Positions 1 to 11,381 of a DNA stretch of 64,000 bases are shown here, piece by piece; the first letter of the stretch is position 1, and every line of letters begins with the position of its first letter. The position numbers and the translations under genes are program-made. Below the pieces are notes generated by a model. The model ran no database searches, was not told the DNA's origin, and saw only the letters and a list, made by a program, of their open reading frames with translations. The stretch covers positions 64,258 to 128,257 of the forward strand of contig NZ_LN831275.1 of the NCBI RefSeq assembly GCF_900069005.2, read 5' to 3'. The stretch comes from Paenibacillus sp. GM2 (lineage in GTDB: Bacteria > Bacillota > Bacilli > Paenibacillales > Paenibacillaceae).

Positions 1-534
1 TTTTTCAGCCGCATGAATTTTCTCTTCCAGGGATTCCAGACTATCCTCGTTCCTGATCTCAACCGCTTTCTGGGCGATCACAGCTCCGGTATCCATGCCT
101 CCGTCTACAAGATGGACGGTAATTCCGGTCGTTTTGACACCGTATTCCCAGGCTTGTTCAATTGCATCCTTACCCGGAAAAGCCGGCAGCAGCGATGGAT
201 GAATATTGATCATTCTCCCTGTATAGCGATCAACCAGTACCGACGTCAGCAGCCGCATATAACCAGCAAGGACTACCAAATCGACCTGCCTTCGCTCCAA
301 TTCAGCGGCAATCTCCAGCTCATAATCTTCGCGCTTCGCATAAGCCTTCGGGTCAAACACATAGCTGTCAATGCCAGCCCGCTGGGCTCGTTCGACAACC
401 GGCGCTTTGGCCTTATCGCTGACCAGCAACACGATCTCGGCCTCAAGCCTCCCGCTTTGCGTCGCCTCTACCAATGTTTGGAAATTGCTGCCCTGACCCG
501 AAGCAAATATGGCAATCCGGAATAACGAAGCCAT
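1..534 (-). CDS. purN: Phosphoribosylglycinamide formyltransferase PurN (C-terminus cut by window edge)
   Basis: Transfers a formyl group from 10-formyl-THF to GAR, the third step of de novo IMP synthesis, in the cytoplasm. The minus-strand reading frame begins [18 protein letters not shown] and runs open for 178 codons to the window edge; the family is about 190-210 residues, so only the tail is missing. The N-terminal G-x-G-S-N loop and the folate/catalytic motif INIHPSLLPAFPG are visible, followed by a TGITVH segment and D-x-G motifs. The start ATG shares one base with the purM stop (TGATG), so translation is probably coupled. Last complete gene side of the pur operon in the window; purH and purD would be expected further left. 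Confidence 0.96.
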   Translation of the reverse strand, partial: MASLFRIAIFASGQGSNFQTLVEATQSGRLEAEIVLLVSDKAKAPVVERAQRAGIDSYVFDPKAYAKREDYELEIAAELERRQVDLVVLAGYMRLLTSVLVDRYTGRMINIHPSLLPAFPGKDAIEQAWEYGVKTTGITVHLVDGGMDTGAVIAQKAVEIRNEDSLESLEEKIHAAEK

Positions 535-1577
535 CAGACCTGGACTCCTTTGAAGGTCACTTCCCGATTTCCTTCAGTAACTCGGCCAATGGGATATGGG
601 TGTTCTCCAGCAGCGCGAAGCGCAGCAACAGCCGCCTCTGCCTGATCCTCGACAACGACAATCACCAGCCCGATTCCCATATTAAATGTCGTGAACATAT
701 CACGGTTACTGACATCGCCTTGCTGTTGAAGCAGGGAGAATATCGGTTGAATCGGCCATGAGCCGTAATCGATCTCAACGTTAACCCCTTCCGGCAAAAC
801 ACGCGGTATATTCTCAATGAAGCCACCACCGGTAATATGAGCCATGCCCTTCACCTGAACCTCATTCAGTAAAGCTAGTACTGGCTTCACATACAGCTTT
901 GTAGGCGTCAGCAGCACATCACCCAGCTTCGCTCCGCCAAGCTCCGCCACTTCATCCTGCAGGCTATAGCCGCCATCTTCCAACAGCAGCTTGCGTACCA
1001 GCGAGAAGCCGTTGCTATGAACTCCGCTGGAAGCCAAGCCGATCACTACATCACCAGAGGCAATGGTGCTTCCGTTGACAATCTTGCTCTTATCCACGAC
1101 CCCTACCGTGAATCCGGCAATATCGTATTCACCTTCACTGTACATGCCCGGCATTTCGGCTGTTTCTCCGCCGATCAGCGCACAACCGGATTCATGGCAT
1201 CCTTCGGCAATTCCAGCAACGATCGCTTCAATCTTGGTCGGAACCACCTTATCGCAAGCCAGGTAATCGAGGAAGAACAACGGCTCCGCGCCTTGAACTA
1301 CGATATCGTTCACGCACATGGCCACCGCATCGATGCCAATTGTGTCATGCTTGTCCATCGCAAAAGCAATCTTCAGCTTCGTTCCCACGCCATCGGTTCC
1401 CGATACTAGCACCGGATCCTCGTATTTATCCTTGTTCAAGCCGAACAAGGCACCAAACCCGCCCAGATCGGTCATGACCTCCGGACGGAACGTCCGTTTG
1501 ACGTGCTTCTTCATCCGCTCTACCGCTTCATTGCCAGCCGCGATGTCCACCCCGGCGTTCTTATATGCTTCTGACAC
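534..1577 (-). CDS. purM: Phosphoribosylformylglycinamidine cyclo-ligase (AIR synthetase)
   Basis: ATP-dependent ring closure of FGAM to AIR, fifth step of purine synthesis. 347 residues, normal for the family. The glycine-rich region [13 protein letters not shown] and the segments [10 protein letters not shown] and [12 protein letters not shown] are typical of PurM. The start is GTG at 1577 with an AAGGAGAG Shine-Dalgarno about 10 bases upstream. The stop overlaps the purN start. Unlike the other pur genes it is separated from its upstream neighbour purF by 756 bp of repeats, so it may depend on read-through across that spacer or on its own promoter. Confidence 0.97.
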   Translation of the reverse strand: MSEAYKNAGVDIAAGNEAVERMKKHVKRTFRPEVMTDLGGFGALFGLNKDKYEDPVLVSGTDGVGTKLKIAFAMDKHDTIGIDAVAMCVNDIVVQGAEPLFFLDYLACDKVVPTKIEAIVAGIAEGCHESGCALIGGETAEMPGMYSEGEYDIAGFTVGVVDKSKIVNGSTIASGDVVIGLASSGVHSNGFSLVRKLLLEDGGYSLQDEVAELGGAKLGDVLLTPTKLYVKPVLALLNEVQVKGMAHITGGGFIENIPRVLPEGVNVEIDYGSWPIQPIFSLLQQQGDVSNRDMFTTFNMGIGLVIVVVEDQAEAAVAALRAAGEHPYPIGRVTEGNREVTFKGVQV

Positions 1578-1680
1578 GACAGGACACTCTCCTTAACGTA
1601 AATTATAGTTAGTTCAAAAATCCCTTGAACCTATGATATTTCATATCATTAAATATACCGATCATCTTATGTGGAATATT

Positions 1681-2141
1681 AGCATTTGAGACGAGGTGCT
1701 CAACATCACATTAGCTGCTTAACATGAGATGCGATACTCAATATGAGATGCGATACTCAAAATGAGATGAAGTGCTCAATATGAAATGCGATGCTCAACT
1801 TTACATTAGGTACTCCACATAAGACGCAATGCTCAACTTTACACTAGGTGCTCCATATGAGACGCGATACTCGACTTTACACTAGGTGCTCCATATGAGA
1901 CGCGATACTCGACTTTACACTAGGTGCTCCATATGAGACGCGATACTCAACTTTACACTAGGTGCTCCACATAAGACGCAATGCCCAACTTTACACTAGG
2001 TGCTCCACATAAGACGCAATGCTCAACTTTACACTAGGTACTCAACCTGAGACGCGATGCTCAACTTTACACTAGGTACTCAACCTGAGACGCGATGCTC
2101 AACTTTACACTAGGCACTCCACATAAGGCGCAATGCCTAAC
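1681..2141. repeat. 38-bp tandem array (built from 19-bp half units) between purF and purM
   Basis: From about 1799 to 2141 a 38-bp unit repeats nine times with no length change: the marker CTTTACA(C/T)TAGG begins at 1799, 1837, 1875, 1913, 1951, 1989, 2027, 2065 and 2103. Each unit has two related halves, one ending in ACTAGG(T)GCTCC and one in GAGACGCGATGCTCA. The stretch 1681-1798 holds older, more diverged 19-bp versions (GAGATGCGATACTCAATAT). There are no unique spacers between units, so this is a minisatellite and not a CRISPR. No convincing ORF runs through it. It separates two genes of an otherwise tightly packed operon. Confidence 0.9.
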
Positions 2142-2142
2142 T

Positions 2143-2329
2143 TCTAACGAAACGTGGTATCGCTATTTGCACCAATAAGGGCATCTGAAAATTGTAACGA
2201 AACTGGGGATCGTTATTTGGCATAAATAGTGACTCACAGCCTGAATTTAGTCCAAATAGCGATATGGTGTTTCGTTAGCTTAGAATAGCCGTTGTTTTAG
2301 AGCAAATAGCGATCTGTAGTTTCGTTAGA
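2143..2329. repeat. 187-bp dispersed intergenic repeat, copy 1
   Basis: Two forward units starting TCTAACGAAAC or TGTAACGAAAC at 2143 and 2193, each followed by a GATCG(C/T)TATTTG or similar core, are mirrored by two inverted units ending at 2279 and 2329 (AAATAGCGAT...TTTCGTTAG). Unit spacing is exactly 50 bp on each side. The same layout and length recur at 13809-14502 and 34443-35120. Transcribed RNA could fold into a long nested hairpin. Lies directly behind the purF stop codon. Confidence 0.85.
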
Positions 2330-2333
2330 AATA

Positions 2334-3806
2334 TTAACTGGTGCATCCGTATTTCTCTTCACCATTAAAGTCGGTGCGTGTAGGATAGTCGTTGTCGAAG
2401 CAAGCCATACACATGCCACCTTTATAGTCATCTTTATTGTCGCCGCCGACAGCCTGGATCAGGCCATCCGCGCTTAAAAACTCCAATGAATCAGCGTTAA
2501 TCTCCTGGCGAATCTCCTCGATCGAGCGGGAGGAAGCAATCAACTCGCCGCGATCGGGTGTATCGATCCCATAGAAGCATGGATTCTTGAAGGGTGGCGA
2601 GGTAATCCGAACATGCACCTCTGTCGCCCCCGCTTCCCGCAGTAAATTGACGATGCGGCGAGATGTCGTTCCGCGGACGATCGAGTCGTCGATCATAACG
2701 ACGCGTTTTCCCTCCACGACGCGGCGTACGGCGCTAAGCTTCATCTTTACGCCAAGCTCACGCAGCTCCTGACTGGGCTGGATGAAAGTTCGGCCAGTAT
2801 ACTTGTTTTTGATCAAGCCGAGCTCATAGGGAATCCCGGTTTGCTCCGCATAACCAATCGCCGCAGAAATGCTGGAATCCGGCACGCCTGTGACAACATC
2901 CGCATTAACAAAAGACTCCTGAGCCATCACCTGGCCCATCCGCTTCCGGGCCGAATGGAGATTCGAGCCGTTCAGATCGCTATCCGGGCGAGCAAAGTAA
3001 ATATACTCCATCGCGCATAGCGCTTTGCGCTGCGGTTCGGCATAGCGGTCTTCGCGGAGGCCATTTGCGTCCAGCACCAGCAATTCGCCGGGACGGATAT
3101 CGCGAATGATCTCTGCCCCGACAACCTCAAAGGCACAGGTTTCGGACGAGAACAGATAAGCATCGCCAAGGCGAGCCATCGATATAGGCCGCAAGCCGTT
3201 TGGATCGCTGGCGACAAGCAGCTTATCATTCGTCATCAATAAGAACGCAAATCCGCCGACCAACTGATGAAGCGCGTCCTTCGCTGCCTCCACGAAATCT
3301 TTGGAGGAACGAGCGATCAGGTGAGCGATAACCTCCGTATCGCTAGTCGTCTGGAAGATCGAGCCGGACTGCTCCAACTCGCGGCGAATCTTCGGAGCAT
3401 TGACGATATTGCCGTTCGTGGCCACCGCAAGATCTCCGTCGCGGTACTTGAAGATGAGCGGCTGAGCATTCGTCACGCGGCTATCTCCGCTTGTCGAATA
3501 ACGAACATGGCCGATCGAACGATCCCCCTGCAGCGAGGACAGCTTGTCACGGTCAAACACTTCCTTGACCAGCCCCATTTCGCGGTGATAATTGAACTCC
3601 GTTCCATTCGCAACGCAGAGCCCTGCGCTCTCTTCGCCACGATGCTGCAACGCATGCAGGCCGTAATAGGATATAGAAGCGGCCTCGGGATGACCGAACA
3701 CCCCGAATACGCCGCACTCCTCTTTTAATTTATCGAATATGCCGTCACGTCCGCTGCCCTCGTTGTAATAATCACCTGTCCAGAAAGGCATTATTTCATC
3801 AGACAT
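2334..3806 (-). CDS. purF: Amidophosphoribosyltransferase (glutamine PRPP amidotransferase)
   Basis: Commits PRPP to purine synthesis by forming phosphoribosylamine with glutamine nitrogen. 490 residues. The Ntn nucleophile Cys31 ([12 protein letters not shown]) follows a 30-residue propeptide, which is removed in the Bacillus-type enzyme. The glutaminase segment has [10 protein letters not shown], and the PRPP-binding loop [14 protein letters not shown] lies near residue 370. Cysteines in the C-terminal part, including MCMACF, fit the iron-sulfur form of the enzyme. The start overlaps the purL 3' end by 16 bases. Followed at once by a repeat copy instead of purM. Confidence 0.97.
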   Translation of the reverse strand: MSDEIMPFWTGDYYNEGSGRDGIFDKLKEECGVFGVFGHPEAASISYYGLHALQHRGEESAGLCVANGTEFNYHREMGLVKEVFDRDKLSSLQGDRSIGHVRYSTSGDSRVTNAQPLIFKYRDGDLAVATNGNIVNAPKIRRELEQSGSIFQTTSDTEVIAHLIARSSKDFVEAAKDALHQLVGGFAFLLMTNDKLLVASDPNGLRPISMARLGDAYLFSSETCAFEVVGAEIIRDIRPGELLVLDANGLREDRYAEPQRKALCAMEYIYFARPDSDLNGSNLHSARKRMGQVMAQESFVNADVVTGVPDSSISAAIGYAEQTGIPYELGLIKNKYTGRTFIQPSQELRELGVKMKLSAVRRVVEGKRVVMIDDSIVRGTTSRRIVNLLREAGATEVHVRITSPPFKNPCFYGIDTPDRGELIASSRSIEEIRQEINADSLEFLSADGLIQAVGGDNKDDYKGGMCMACFDNDYPTRTDFNGEEKYGCTS

Positions 3807-6037
3807 GGAATGACATCCTCCCAGACCTGCTTCAGCTCTTGTACAGGTCTATTGACAACAGCAGCATCATTCGCATGAACGACAAGATCTCCGCCTTCCA
3901 CACGTCCGATTACCTGCACAGGTACGCCATGCTGCGCGATCAACTTCACAAGTTCATCCGCTTGATTTGGCGAAGCTGAGATCAGGATGCGTGATTGGGA
4001 TTCACTGAACAAGGCGATGTCCGCACGCAAGTCCGAGACAGCCAGCTCAACCTTAGCTCCCAAGCCGCCGCTGATGCACGATTCTGCCAGGGCGACAGCA
4101 AGGCCGCCTTCCGAAAGGTCATGCGCCGATTGAACGAGTCCGCTCTGAATTGCTTTGAGAACCGCATTAAGCAGCGACTTTTCTTTATTCAAATCAAGCT
4201 GCGGTGGACGCCCTTCCGTAACGCCATGAACAACAGCCTGGAACTCGCTGCCGCCCAGTTCACCATAATTGTCGCCAAGCAGGAGGATTGCATCTCCCTC
4301 CTGTTTGAAGCCTTGCGTCGTAATATGATCCGTATCATGCACCAGACCAACCATGCCGACAACCGGTGTCGGATAGATCGCGCCTTTGGAATTCTCGTTA
4401 TAGAGACTCACATTACCGCCGATTACTGGAGTATCCAACACACGGCAGGCTTCCGCCATCCCATCAACCGATTTCTCCATCTGCCAGAAAATATCCGGCT
4501 TCTCCGGGCTGCCGAAATTCAGGTTATCCGTAATCGCCAGCGGCTCTGCGCCGGAGCAGACGATATTACGCGCGGCTTCACTCACCGCGATCTTGCCGCC
4601 GATCTCCGGATCGAGATAAACAAACCGTCCGTTACAATCCGTCGTCATAGCCAGCGCTTTGCGCGTTCCATGCACCGTTACGACAGCGGCGTCTGAACCC
4701 GGACGAACCGCAGTGCTTGTACGCACCATATAGTCGTATTGGTTGTAAACCCATGCCTTGCTGGCTACAGTAGGCGAAGATAACACTTTATCCAAAGCAC
4801 CGTTCAAATCACGAACTTCTTCATATCTTAAAGTATCTATATTGGCATTCTTTTCATAGTAAGATGGCACGCTGGATGGCTTATTATAAATAGGACATTC
4901 ATCAACGAGCGCGGTCACCGGCATATCGCCGACAACTTCGCCATGATGAATCAGCTTCAGACGCCCGTCATCCGTCACTTTACCAACCTTGGAGCAAATC
5001 ACGCCCCAACGTTCAAAAATCTCCCGTGCTTGTGCCTCGTCCTTTGGCTCCACCACAAACAACATCCGTTCCTGCGACTCCGAGAGCATCATCTCATAAG
5101 CCGTCATGCCTTCCTCGCGTTGTGGAACTTCGTCCAGGTATAGCTCCAGGCCGTTGCCGGCTTTACTGGCCATTTCTGCGCTGGAGCAGGTGAGACCCGC
5201 TGCGCCCATATCCTGAATGCCAAGCACGATGCCCGTATCAATCAGCTCCAGGCAAGCCTCCATCACAAGCTTCTCCATAAACGGATCGCCAACCTGTACA
5301 GCCGTTCGCTTCGCTTCCGACTCCTCAGTCAGCTCCTCGGATGCAAAGGTCGCACCATGGATGCCGTCGCGGCCCGTTGGCGGCCCTACATAGAACACAG
5401 GGTTGCCCACGCCCTTGGCAACACCACGCTGGATTTTATCATGATCGATTAGACCGACACACATCGCATTGACCAGCGGATTGCCATCATAAGATTCGTC
5501 GAAGACCACCTCTCCGCCAACCGTTGGGATACCGATGCAGTTGCCGTAACCAGCAATCCCGGCTACCACATGCTCGAACAAATATTTAACCCGGTCGCTC
5601 TCCAGCTTGCCGAAACGCAAAGAGTTCAGAGAAGCGATCGGTCTTGCGCCCATAGAGAAAATGTCGCGAATAATGCCGCCAACCCCAGTCGCCGCACCTT
5701 GATAGGGCTCCACAGCCGAAGGGTGGTTATGACTTTCGATCTTGAACACGACCGCCTGATTATCACCGATATCGACGATCCCTGCACCTTCACCCGGACC
5801 CATCAGTACGCGTGGACCACTGGTCGGAAATCTTCTTAGAAGCGGCTTGGAGTTCTTGTATGCGCAGTGCTCAGACCACATTACGCTGAATACGCCAATC
5901 TCTGTATAGTTCGGTTTGCGACCCAGAAATCCGCAGATCAGCTCATACTCGCTATCCGAAACGCCCATCTGTTTATAAATTTGCTGCTCTGCAATTTGCT
6001 CTGCATCCGGTTCCTTAGCGGACACTTGCTGACTCAT
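3791..6037 (-). CDS. purL: Phosphoribosylformylglycinamidine synthase subunit PurL
   Basis: ATP-dependent amidation of FGAR to FGAM together with PurQ (glutaminase) and PurS. 748 residues is the length of the small, multi-subunit PurL and not the roughly 1300-residue fused form, which agrees with separate purQ and purS genes. Motifs include [18 protein letters not shown] near the N-terminus, [20 protein letters not shown], and a second half with GGNVSLYNE. The start ATG has GGAGGGATC upstream, and its first codons overlap the purQ end by 23 bases. Confidence 0.97.
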   Translation of the reverse strand: MSQQVSAKEPDAEQIAEQQIYKQMGVSDSEYELICGFLGRKPNYTEIGVFSVMWSEHCAYKNSKPLLRRFPTSGPRVLMGPGEGAGIVDIGDNQAVVFKIESHNHPSAVEPYQGAATGVGGIIRDIFSMGARPIASLNSLRFGKLESDRVKYLFEHVVAGIAGYGNCIGIPTVGGEVVFDESYDGNPLVNAMCVGLIDHDKIQRGVAKGVGNPVFYVGPPTGRDGIHGATFASEELTEESEAKRTAVQVGDPFMEKLVMEACLELIDTGIVLGIQDMGAAGLTCSSAEMASKAGNGLELYLDEVPQREEGMTAYEMMLSESQERMLFVVEPKDEAQAREIFERWGVICSKVGKVTDDGRLKLIHHGEVVGDMPVTALVDECPIYNKPSSVPSYYEKNANIDTLRYEEVRDLNGALDKVLSSPTVASKAWVYNQYDYMVRTSTAVRPGSDAAVVTVHGTRKALAMTTDCNGRFVYLDPEIGGKIAVSEAARNIVCSGAEPLAITDNLNFGSPEKPDIFWQMEKSVDGMAEACRVLDTPVIGGNVSLYNENSKGAIYPTPVVGMVGLVHDTDHITTQGFKQEGDAILLLGDNYGELGGSEFQAVVHGVTEGRPPQLDLNKEKSLLNAVLKAIQSGLVQSAHDLSEGGLAVALAESCISGGLGAKVELAVSDLRADIALFSESQSRILISASPNQADELVKLIAQHGVPVQVIGRVEGGDLVVHANDAAVVNRPVQELKQVWEDVIPCLMK

Positions 6038-6704
6038 GCTGATCCCTCCAAGTCTTCAAAATCGATGTGAACATTTTCTTGCCATCCTCTGATCCAAGCA
6101 GATTGCTAACCGCACGCTCCGGATGCGGCATCATGCCGACTACATTACCGCGTTCATTGGCGATCCCGGCGATATCATCAAGCGACCCATTCGGATTATG
6201 AACATAACGGAAAATAATTTGTCCGTTCGCCTGCAGCTGCGCGAGAGTCTTCTCATCGCAATAATAGTTGCCTTCCCCATGCGCGATTGGAATGTTAATC
6301 TCCTCGCCAAGTGCATATTCGCTCGTGAATGGATTGCTGTTGTTCTCAACCCGCAGAAGCGTGTCATGACAGCGGAACTTCAGCGACATATTGCGGCGCA
6401 GTGTTCCTGGCAACAGGCCCGCCTCGGTCAAAATTTGAAATCCGTTGCAAATGCCAAGCACAAACTTGCCTGCCTCCGCCGCTTTGGCCACCTCAGCCAT
6501 TACCGGGGCAAAGCGGGAAATCGCACCGCAGCGAAGATAATCACCATAAGAGAAGCCACCCGGAACCAGGATACAATCATAAGCGGATAAATCCGTAGCT
6601 GTATGCCATACATAATCAACAGGTTCACCTAATGTATCCTCCACAGCTTTGTAGCAGTCGATGTCACAGTTGGAACCGGGAAATACGAGTACTGCGAATT
6701 TCAT
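6015..6704 (-). CDS. purQ: Phosphoribosylformylglycinamidine synthase subunit PurQ
   Basis: Class I glutamine amidotransferase that supplies ammonia to PurL. 229 residues. The nucleophile is Cys86 in [10 protein letters not shown]; the catalytic His/Glu pair lies in [10 protein letters not shown] near residue 200. A GGAGGGCTAATTC leader precedes the ATG. The gene lies 3 bp after purS and overlaps purL, as expected for a subunit made in stoichiometric amounts. Confidence 0.97.
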   Translation of the reverse strand: MKFAVLVFPGSNCDIDCYKAVEDTLGEPVDYVWHTATDLSAYDCILVPGGFSYGDYLRCGAISRFAPVMAEVAKAAEAGKFVLGICNGFQILTEAGLLPGTLRRNMSLKFRCHDTLLRVENNSNPFTSEYALGEEINIPIAHGEGNYYCDEKTLAQLQANGQIIFRYVHNPNGSLDDIAGIANERGNVVGMMPHPERAVSNLLGSEDGKKMFTSILKTWRDQHESASVR

Positions 6705-6707
6705 GAA

Positions 6708-6953
6708 TTAGCCCTCCAATTCAAAGCGGTAGTCTTCTACGACCGTATTCGCCAGAAGCTTCTCACACATTGCCTTGACACGAGCCTCGGCCTCGAAGCG
6801 ATCATCCGTATCAAGCTGAAGCTCCATATACTTGCCGATACGAACGCTTCCCACTTCGTGGAAGCCCATAGAATGCAGTGCGCCTTGCACGGCAACTCCC
6901 TGCGGATCAAGTACGCTTTGTTTAATGGTGACATAGACCTTCGCTTTCAACAT
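6708..6953 (-). CDS. purS: Phosphoribosylformylglycinamidine synthase subunit PurS
   Basis: Small subunit that helps dock PurQ onto PurL. Reads MLKAKVYVTIKQSVLDPQG, then GFHEVGSVRIGKYMEL and MCEKLLANTVVEDY, the typical PurS sequence. Two in-frame ATGs exist: one at 6962 only 3 bases after AGGAGG, and one at 6953 that matches the usual family N-terminus. I chose 6953 (81 residues); the other adds MRD. It is preceded by a gap of about 350 bp to purC, an unusual break in this operon. Confidence 0.95.
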   Translation of the reverse strand: MLKAKVYVTIKQSVLDPQGVAVQGALHSMGFHEVGSVRIGKYMELQLDTDDRFEAEARVKAMCEKLLANTVVEDYRFELEG

Positions 6954-7300
6954 ATCTCTCATGTTCCTCCTAAGGGTTTGTATTGCGGCGCAGCCGCGGT
7001 ATAAGGTAGTTCAAAGGCTCTTTTCGGGATGAAAACCGTACCTTTTGAACACTATTAACACTTTATGAACTGCTCTATGAACACAAAAGCTTGAAGCACG
7101 GGATGAAAGAAAATCCGGTTGCTATATTGGTTGAACTAAAAATAGAAAGATGAAGGCAGCCGGGTGAAATGTTCCTTCGATCGCTACTGTTCCTAAATTT
7201 TCTTAATTCTATAGAATCCAAAAAGATAGAAATTCGTTCCACAAAGACGAACGTTACAGTTCCCCAGAATCATTTCTTCCTCTCGCCTATTCTTCAACTT
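6954..7300. other. purC-purS intergenic gap with small inverted repeats
   Basis: No ORF of note. It holds a GCGGC-GCA-GCCGC hairpin at 6985-6997 and an inverted repeat GTTCAAAGG (7009-7017) / CCTTTTGAAC (7041-7050). The purS ribosome binding site is at the 6962 end. Neither hairpin has a clear T-run on the minus strand, so no terminator is claimed. The rest is AT-rich and featureless to me. Confidence 0.5.
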
Positions 7301-8197
7301 CTATAGCTGCTGCCCGGAAATGCGAGAATAAATTTCTCGATAACGGCGTGAAGTTTCCTCGACTACTGGTGTCGGCAGCGGATCAGGCTGACTGTTCTGA
7401 TCCCAGTCGGAATGCGCCAGATAATTGCGCACCGGCTCTTTATCCATACTGTCAATATCTACGTCAAGCGCATATTTCTCTTTGGCCCAGAAACGAGAGG
7501 CATCCGGAGTGAAAATCTCATCAATCAAAATCAGCTTGCCATCGATCAGTCCAAATTCCAGCTTGCAATCTGCCAAAATGATATCGCGCTTCTCGCAGAA
7601 ATCACGAGCAAAAGCATACAGCTCAAGACTGCGGCTGCGCAGCTGCTCAGCCAGTTCGGCTCCGACATCATTCGCCATCTCCTCAAAGGAGATATCCTCA
7701 TCATGGCCAACATCGTTCTTGGCGGCAGGAGTAAAGATTGGCTCCGGCAATTGATTATTCATCCGCAGGCCTTCCGGAAGCGAAATGCCGTTGATCTCAC
7801 CGTTCTTCTGATATTGCCGCCAGCCTCCGCCGGTGACATAACCACGCACTACGCATTCGATATCAATCCGCTGCGCCTTGCGGGTAACCATCACTCTTTT
7901 GCGAAGAACGTCCTTATTCTCTTCGCTGATTACATCGCGAAGCCGTTCGACATCGGTATGCACAACATGATTCTCCATCAGCTCTGCAGTCTGTTCAAAC
8001 CAAAAGGCACTGAGCCGATTCAGAACATTGCCTTTATCAGGCACAGCCGGTTCAAGCACGTAGTCAAAAGCGGAAATCCGGTCGGTCACGACGATTAAGT
8101 AGTGTTCACCAAGATCATACAATTCGCGAACCTTACCTTTATACAGCAATGGGGTGTTCACTAGGCCCTCTGCCGTAGAAATGGCTCTTGCTGACAT
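7301..8197 (-). CDS. purC: Phosphoribosylaminoimidazole-succinocarboxamide synthase (SAICAR synthetase)
   Basis: Joins CAIR and aspartate using ATP. The start is taken at 8197 (MSARAISTAEGLV) because AAGGAGGA lies 8-9 bases upstream; the longer frame reaching 8254 lacks such a site. 298 residues. Motifs: YKGKVRELYD (ATP loop), VVTDRISAFDYVL, VRGYVTGGGWRQY, and LADCKLEFGL with IDEIFTPDASRFW near the C-terminus. It lies about 110 bp after purB. Confidence 0.96.
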   Translation of the reverse strand: MSARAISTAEGLVNTPLLYKGKVRELYDLGEHYLIVVTDRISAFDYVLEPAVPDKGNVLNRLSAFWFEQTAELMENHVVHTDVERLRDVISEENKDVLRKRVMVTRKAQRIDIECVVRGYVTGGGWRQYQKNGEINGISLPEGLRMNNQLPEPIFTPAAKNDVGHDEDISFEEMANDVGAELAEQLRSRSLELYAFARDFCEKRDIILADCKLEFGLIDGKLILIDEIFTPDASRFWAKEKYALDVDIDSMDKEPVRNYLAHSDWDQNSQPDPLPTPVVEETSRRYREIYSRISGQQL

Positions 8198-8305
8198 AAT
8201 CACTGTCCTCCTTAGTGGCGCGCCGCCCTGCCCAGACTTGAATTCAAGAGTCAATAGCCAAGCGGCGCTGCCGTATAAGCCTCCATAAGAGGCGATGAAC
8301 TTCCC

Positions 8306-9607
8306 TTAACCTTCGATCAACCCAAGCTTGCGGAAGATTGTATCCACATGCTTCAAGTGCCAAGCCGGATTGAACGCATCGTCAATCTCTTCCTGGCTTA
8401 ACACGGCTGTAATCTCCGGCGTCTCCTCGATAATGTCACGGAAGTGATGCTGCGTCTCCCAAGCCTGCATCGCTCGCGGCTGTACCGTATCATAAGCTTG
8501 TTCACGGCTGAAGCCTTTATCGATGAGCTTCGTCATCACGCGGCCGGAGAACGGCACGCCGTAAGTGCGCTCCATATTGCGCTTCATATTATCAGGGAAT
8601 ACCGTCAAATTCTTGACGATATTACCGAAGCGATTCAGCATGTAGTTGAGCAGCATCGTCGCATCCGGGAGAATGACCCGTTCGACCGAGGAATGCGAGA
8701 TGTCGCGCTCATGCCAGAGCGTCACATTCTCGTAAGCGGAGATCATATGCCCTCGGATAACACGGGACAAGCCAGAAATATTCTCACAGCCAATCGGATT
8801 GCGTTTATGCGGCATCGCTGAGGAACCTTTTTGCCCTTTGGCGAAAGCTTCCTCTACCTCACGGAATTCACTCTTCTGTAATGCGCGGATCTCTGTAGCG
8901 AATTTATCGAGCGATGTAGCAATCAGGGCCAGCGTTGCCATGTATTCAGCATGGCGGTCGCGCTGCAGCGTCTGCGTCGAGATTGGAGCGGCCTTCGTGC
9001 CGAGCTTCTTGCAGACGAATTGTTCAACCGAAGGATCAATATTGGCGTACGTTCCGACAGCACCGGAGATTTTACCGTATTGTACATTGTCTGCCGCATG
9101 GCGGAAACGATCCAGATTGCGCTTCATCTCTTCGTGCCAGAGCGCCATTTTCAGTCCGAAGGTGGTCGGTTCGGCATGTACCCCATGCGTACGCCCCATC
9201 ATCGGGGTATCTTTATAGGCCAGCGCCTTATTGTGCAAAATTTCAATAAAATTGATAATATCCCGTTCCAAGATTTCATTAGCCTGCTTCAGCAAGTAGC
9301 CAAGAGCTGTGTCAACGACGTCCGTCGAGGTCAGACCGTAGTGAACCCATTTGCGCTCTGCGCCCAATGTCTCGGAGACAGCTCGTGTAAAAGCAATGAC
9401 GTCATGACGCGTCTCCTGTTCAATTTCGTAGATCCGGTCCATATCAAAAGAAGCGTTCTTCCGCAGCAGTTCCACATCTTCCTTAGGAATAATCCCCAGC
9501 TCCGACCAAGCTTCACAAGCGCACAGCTCCACCTCCAGCCATGCTTTGAATTTATTTTCCTCCGTCCAGATCGCTCTCATTTCCGGTCTGCTGTAACGTT
9601 CAATCAT
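8306..9607 (-). CDS. purB: Adenylosuccinate lyase
   Basis: Cleaves SAICAR to AICAR and adenylosuccinate to AMP, so it serves both IMP and AMP synthesis. The start at 9607 is fixed by an ATGA overlap with the purK stop and by GGAGG ten bases upstream; the protein is then 431 residues beginning [19 protein letters not shown], the normal family length. The fumarase/lyase signature [17 protein letters not shown] is present, as are [14 protein letters not shown] and [13 protein letters not shown]. Confidence 0.97.
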   Translation of the reverse strand: MIERYSRPEMRAIWTEENKFKAWLEVELCACEAWSELGIIPKEDVELLRKNASFDMDRIYEIEQETRHDVIAFTRAVSETLGAERKWVHYGLTSTDVVDTALGYLLKQANEILERDIINFIEILHNKALAYKDTPMMGRTHGVHAEPTTFGLKMALWHEEMKRNLDRFRHAADNVQYGKISGAVGTYANIDPSVEQFVCKKLGTKAAPISTQTLQRDRHAEYMATLALIATSLDKFATEIRALQKSEFREVEEAFAKGQKGSSAMPHKRNPIGCENISGLSRVIRGHMISAYENVTLWHERDISHSSVERVILPDATMLLNYMLNRFGNIVKNLTVFPDNMKRNMERTYGVPFSGRVMTKLIDKGFSREQAYDTVQPRAMQAWETQHHFRDIIEETPEITAVLSQEEIDDAFNPAWHLKHVDTIFRKLGLIEG

Positions 9608-10878
9608 GAGTGTTGATTCCTCCATATTTTGGTTTTCTTTATCCAATCAAGCCCGTCCGATACCTCTTCACAGAGCAAATTGATATGCCCCATTTTCCGT
9701 TTAGGTGCCGAACCGCTCTTCCCATATAAGTGTACTTTCGGAATGACGGCAAATCCAGTCTGCCTCCCCGGAGCCAAGCGTTCGTCCGGCTGCTTCCGTC
9801 CGTTCTGGTCTTCGGAGTTCGACATTTCCCTATGCCACTGCCCCGTTGTCATTGCCAGTTCGACCTTATCTATATGTTCTCCAAGTATGTTCACCATTAC
9901 GACAGGTGTTCGCAGCGAGGGATCTCCGAGCGGAAGATTGCAGATCGCCCGGACATGCTGCTCGAACTGCGAGGCATTGCAGGCCTCCATCGTGTAATGT
10001 CCGGAATTATGAGGCCGCGGAGCAAGCTCGTTAACGAACAGTTCTCCGTCCTTCGTCAGGAACATCTCCACAGCAAGTAATCCGACCGCGCCCATCGATT
10101 CAGCGATGCGAGCGGCAAGCCGCTCCGCGTCCCGCTGGATTGACTCGGCTATGCGAGCCGGGACAATCGATACATGCAGGATATTATCGACATGAATATT
10201 CTCGGCAACAGGAAATGTCTTGATCTCCCCACGTGGGCTGCGCGCGGCAATGACGGACAATTCCTTCTCAAAGTAAATAAATTGCTCCAGTACAAGCTCC
10301 GTATCGGCCTTGCTCAACTCCGCATAGGCCGCGGCGATTTCCGCTTCTGAGCGGATCACCCACTGCCCTTTGCCGTCATAACCTCCGGTCGCCGTCTTCA
10401 GAACGCTTGGCAACCCAAGCTTTGCTATGGCCGCCCTCAGTTCATCCTCACTGCCGATCTCCGCATAGGGGGCCACACGTACGCCCGCAGCTTCCACCGC
10501 CTTCTTCTCCCGCAGGCGATGCTGCGTAGTGTACAACAGGCGGCTTCCTTGCGGCACATAGGATTGCTCCGCAAGCAGAGCCGCCACCTCTGCATCGACA
10601 TTCTCGAATTCGTAAGTGATGACATCCGATCGTTTGGCAAGCAGCTTCGCCGCTTCTTTGTCGCTGTATGCCGCCACGATCTGCTCGGCGACCTGACCGC
10701 ACGGCGCAGCCGTTGTCGGATCAAGCGCGATGAAGCGGTATCCCAGATTGCTGCCTGCGAGTGCCATCATCCTTCCCAGCTGGCCTCCGCCAAGTACGCC
10801 AATAGTCGCGCCAGGCCGAATAATCCGTTCTGTCTCAAGACCTGTGACAGCCTTGCGCTCCGAGATCCTTTTATCCAT
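9604..10878 (-). CDS. purK: N5-carboxyaminoimidazole ribonucleotide synthase
   Basis: ATP-grasp enzyme that carboxylates AIR with bicarbonate to N5-CAIR, which PurE then converts. 424 residues. Motifs: [19 protein letters not shown] near the N-terminus, [15 protein letters not shown] and the metal-binding segment [18 protein letters not shown]. Its ATG shares a base with the purE stop (TAATG). The C-terminal region carries a polar insertion rich in Asn/Gln/Arg (around residues 350-375), slightly longer than in common homologues. Confidence 0.97.
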   Translation of the reverse strand: MDKRISERKAVTGLETERIIRPGATIGVLGGGQLGRMMALAGSNLGYRFIALDPTTAAPCGQVAEQIVAAYSDKEAAKLLAKRSDVITYEFENVDAEVAALLAEQSYVPQGSRLLYTTQHRLREKKAVEAAGVRVAPYAEIGSEDELRAAIAKLGLPSVLKTATGGYDGKGQWVIRSEAEIAAAYAELSKADTELVLEQFIYFEKELSVIAARSPRGEIKTFPVAENIHVDNILHVSIVPARIAESIQRDAERLAARIAESMGAVGLLAVEMFLTKDGELFVNELAPRPHNSGHYTMEACNASQFEQHVRAICNLPLGDPSLRTPVVMVNILGEHIDKVELAMTTGQWHREMSNSEDQNGRKQPDERLAPGRQTGFAVIPKVHLYGKSGSAPKRKMGHINLLCEEVSDGLDWIKKTKIWRNQHS

Positions 10879-11381
10879 TATTGTTGCTCCTCCAACACCA
10901 GCTCATCGCTTGTCTCAATGACCGCATCACGCAATGCTGTACGCCGCTGCTCCAGAAGCTGCGCCAGCTCGGGATCAAACGCACCAAGGATTTGCGCAGC
11001 CAGCAGGCCTGCATTGGTGGCCCCAGCCTTGCCGATTGCAACTGTGGCAACAGGAATGCCACCGGGCATTTGTACGATGGACAGCAGGGAATCAAGTCCG
11101 TTAAGCGCAGCGGATTTGACTGGCACGCCAATGACGGGAAGCGTCGTCTTCGCGGCAACCATGCCTGGCAAGTGAGCCGCGCCGCCCGCGCCAGCGATAA
11201 TCACCTTAATGCCGCGCCCTGCGGCCTGCTCTGCGAATTCAAACATCAAGTCCGGAGTACGGTGAGCGGAGACAACCTTCTTTTCATATAGAATTCCAAG
11301 CTCCTCCAGAATGACGCAAGCATGGGACATCGTGCCCCAATCCGATTTGCTGCCCATGATCACTGCAACCTGTACTGACAT
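10878..11381 (-). CDS. purE: N5-carboxyaminoimidazole ribonucleotide mutase
   Basis: Class I PurE, converting N5-CAIR to CAIR. 167 residues, starting [18 protein letters not shown], with the SAHRTP segment and [16 protein letters not shown] that form the active site. First gene of the pur operon. It is preceded by a leader of about 630 nt (from the promoter near 12020) that contains a guanine riboswitch and a strong terminator, so transcription into purE should fall when guanine is plentiful. Confidence 0.97.
   Translation of the reverse strand: MSVQVAVIMGSKSDWGTMSHACVILEELGILYEKKVVSAHRTPDLMFEFAEQAAGRGIKVIIAGAGGAAHLPGMVAAKTTLPVIGVPVKSAALNGLDSLLSIVQMPGGIPVATVAIGKAGATNAGLLAAQILGAFDPELAQLLEQRRTALRDAVIETSDELVLEEQQ

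Noticed and set aside
1799..2141. Possible CRISPR array
   Set aside because: The 38-bp units are directly contiguous with no unique spacers and no cas genes are nearby.
3995..4696. 233-residue plus-strand frame inside purL
   Set aside because: Antisense shadow of a well-conserved gene, no start signal.
6954..7300. Second riboswitch or T-box before purS
   Set aside because: Only short inverted repeats without conserved aptamer bases or a T-run were visible.
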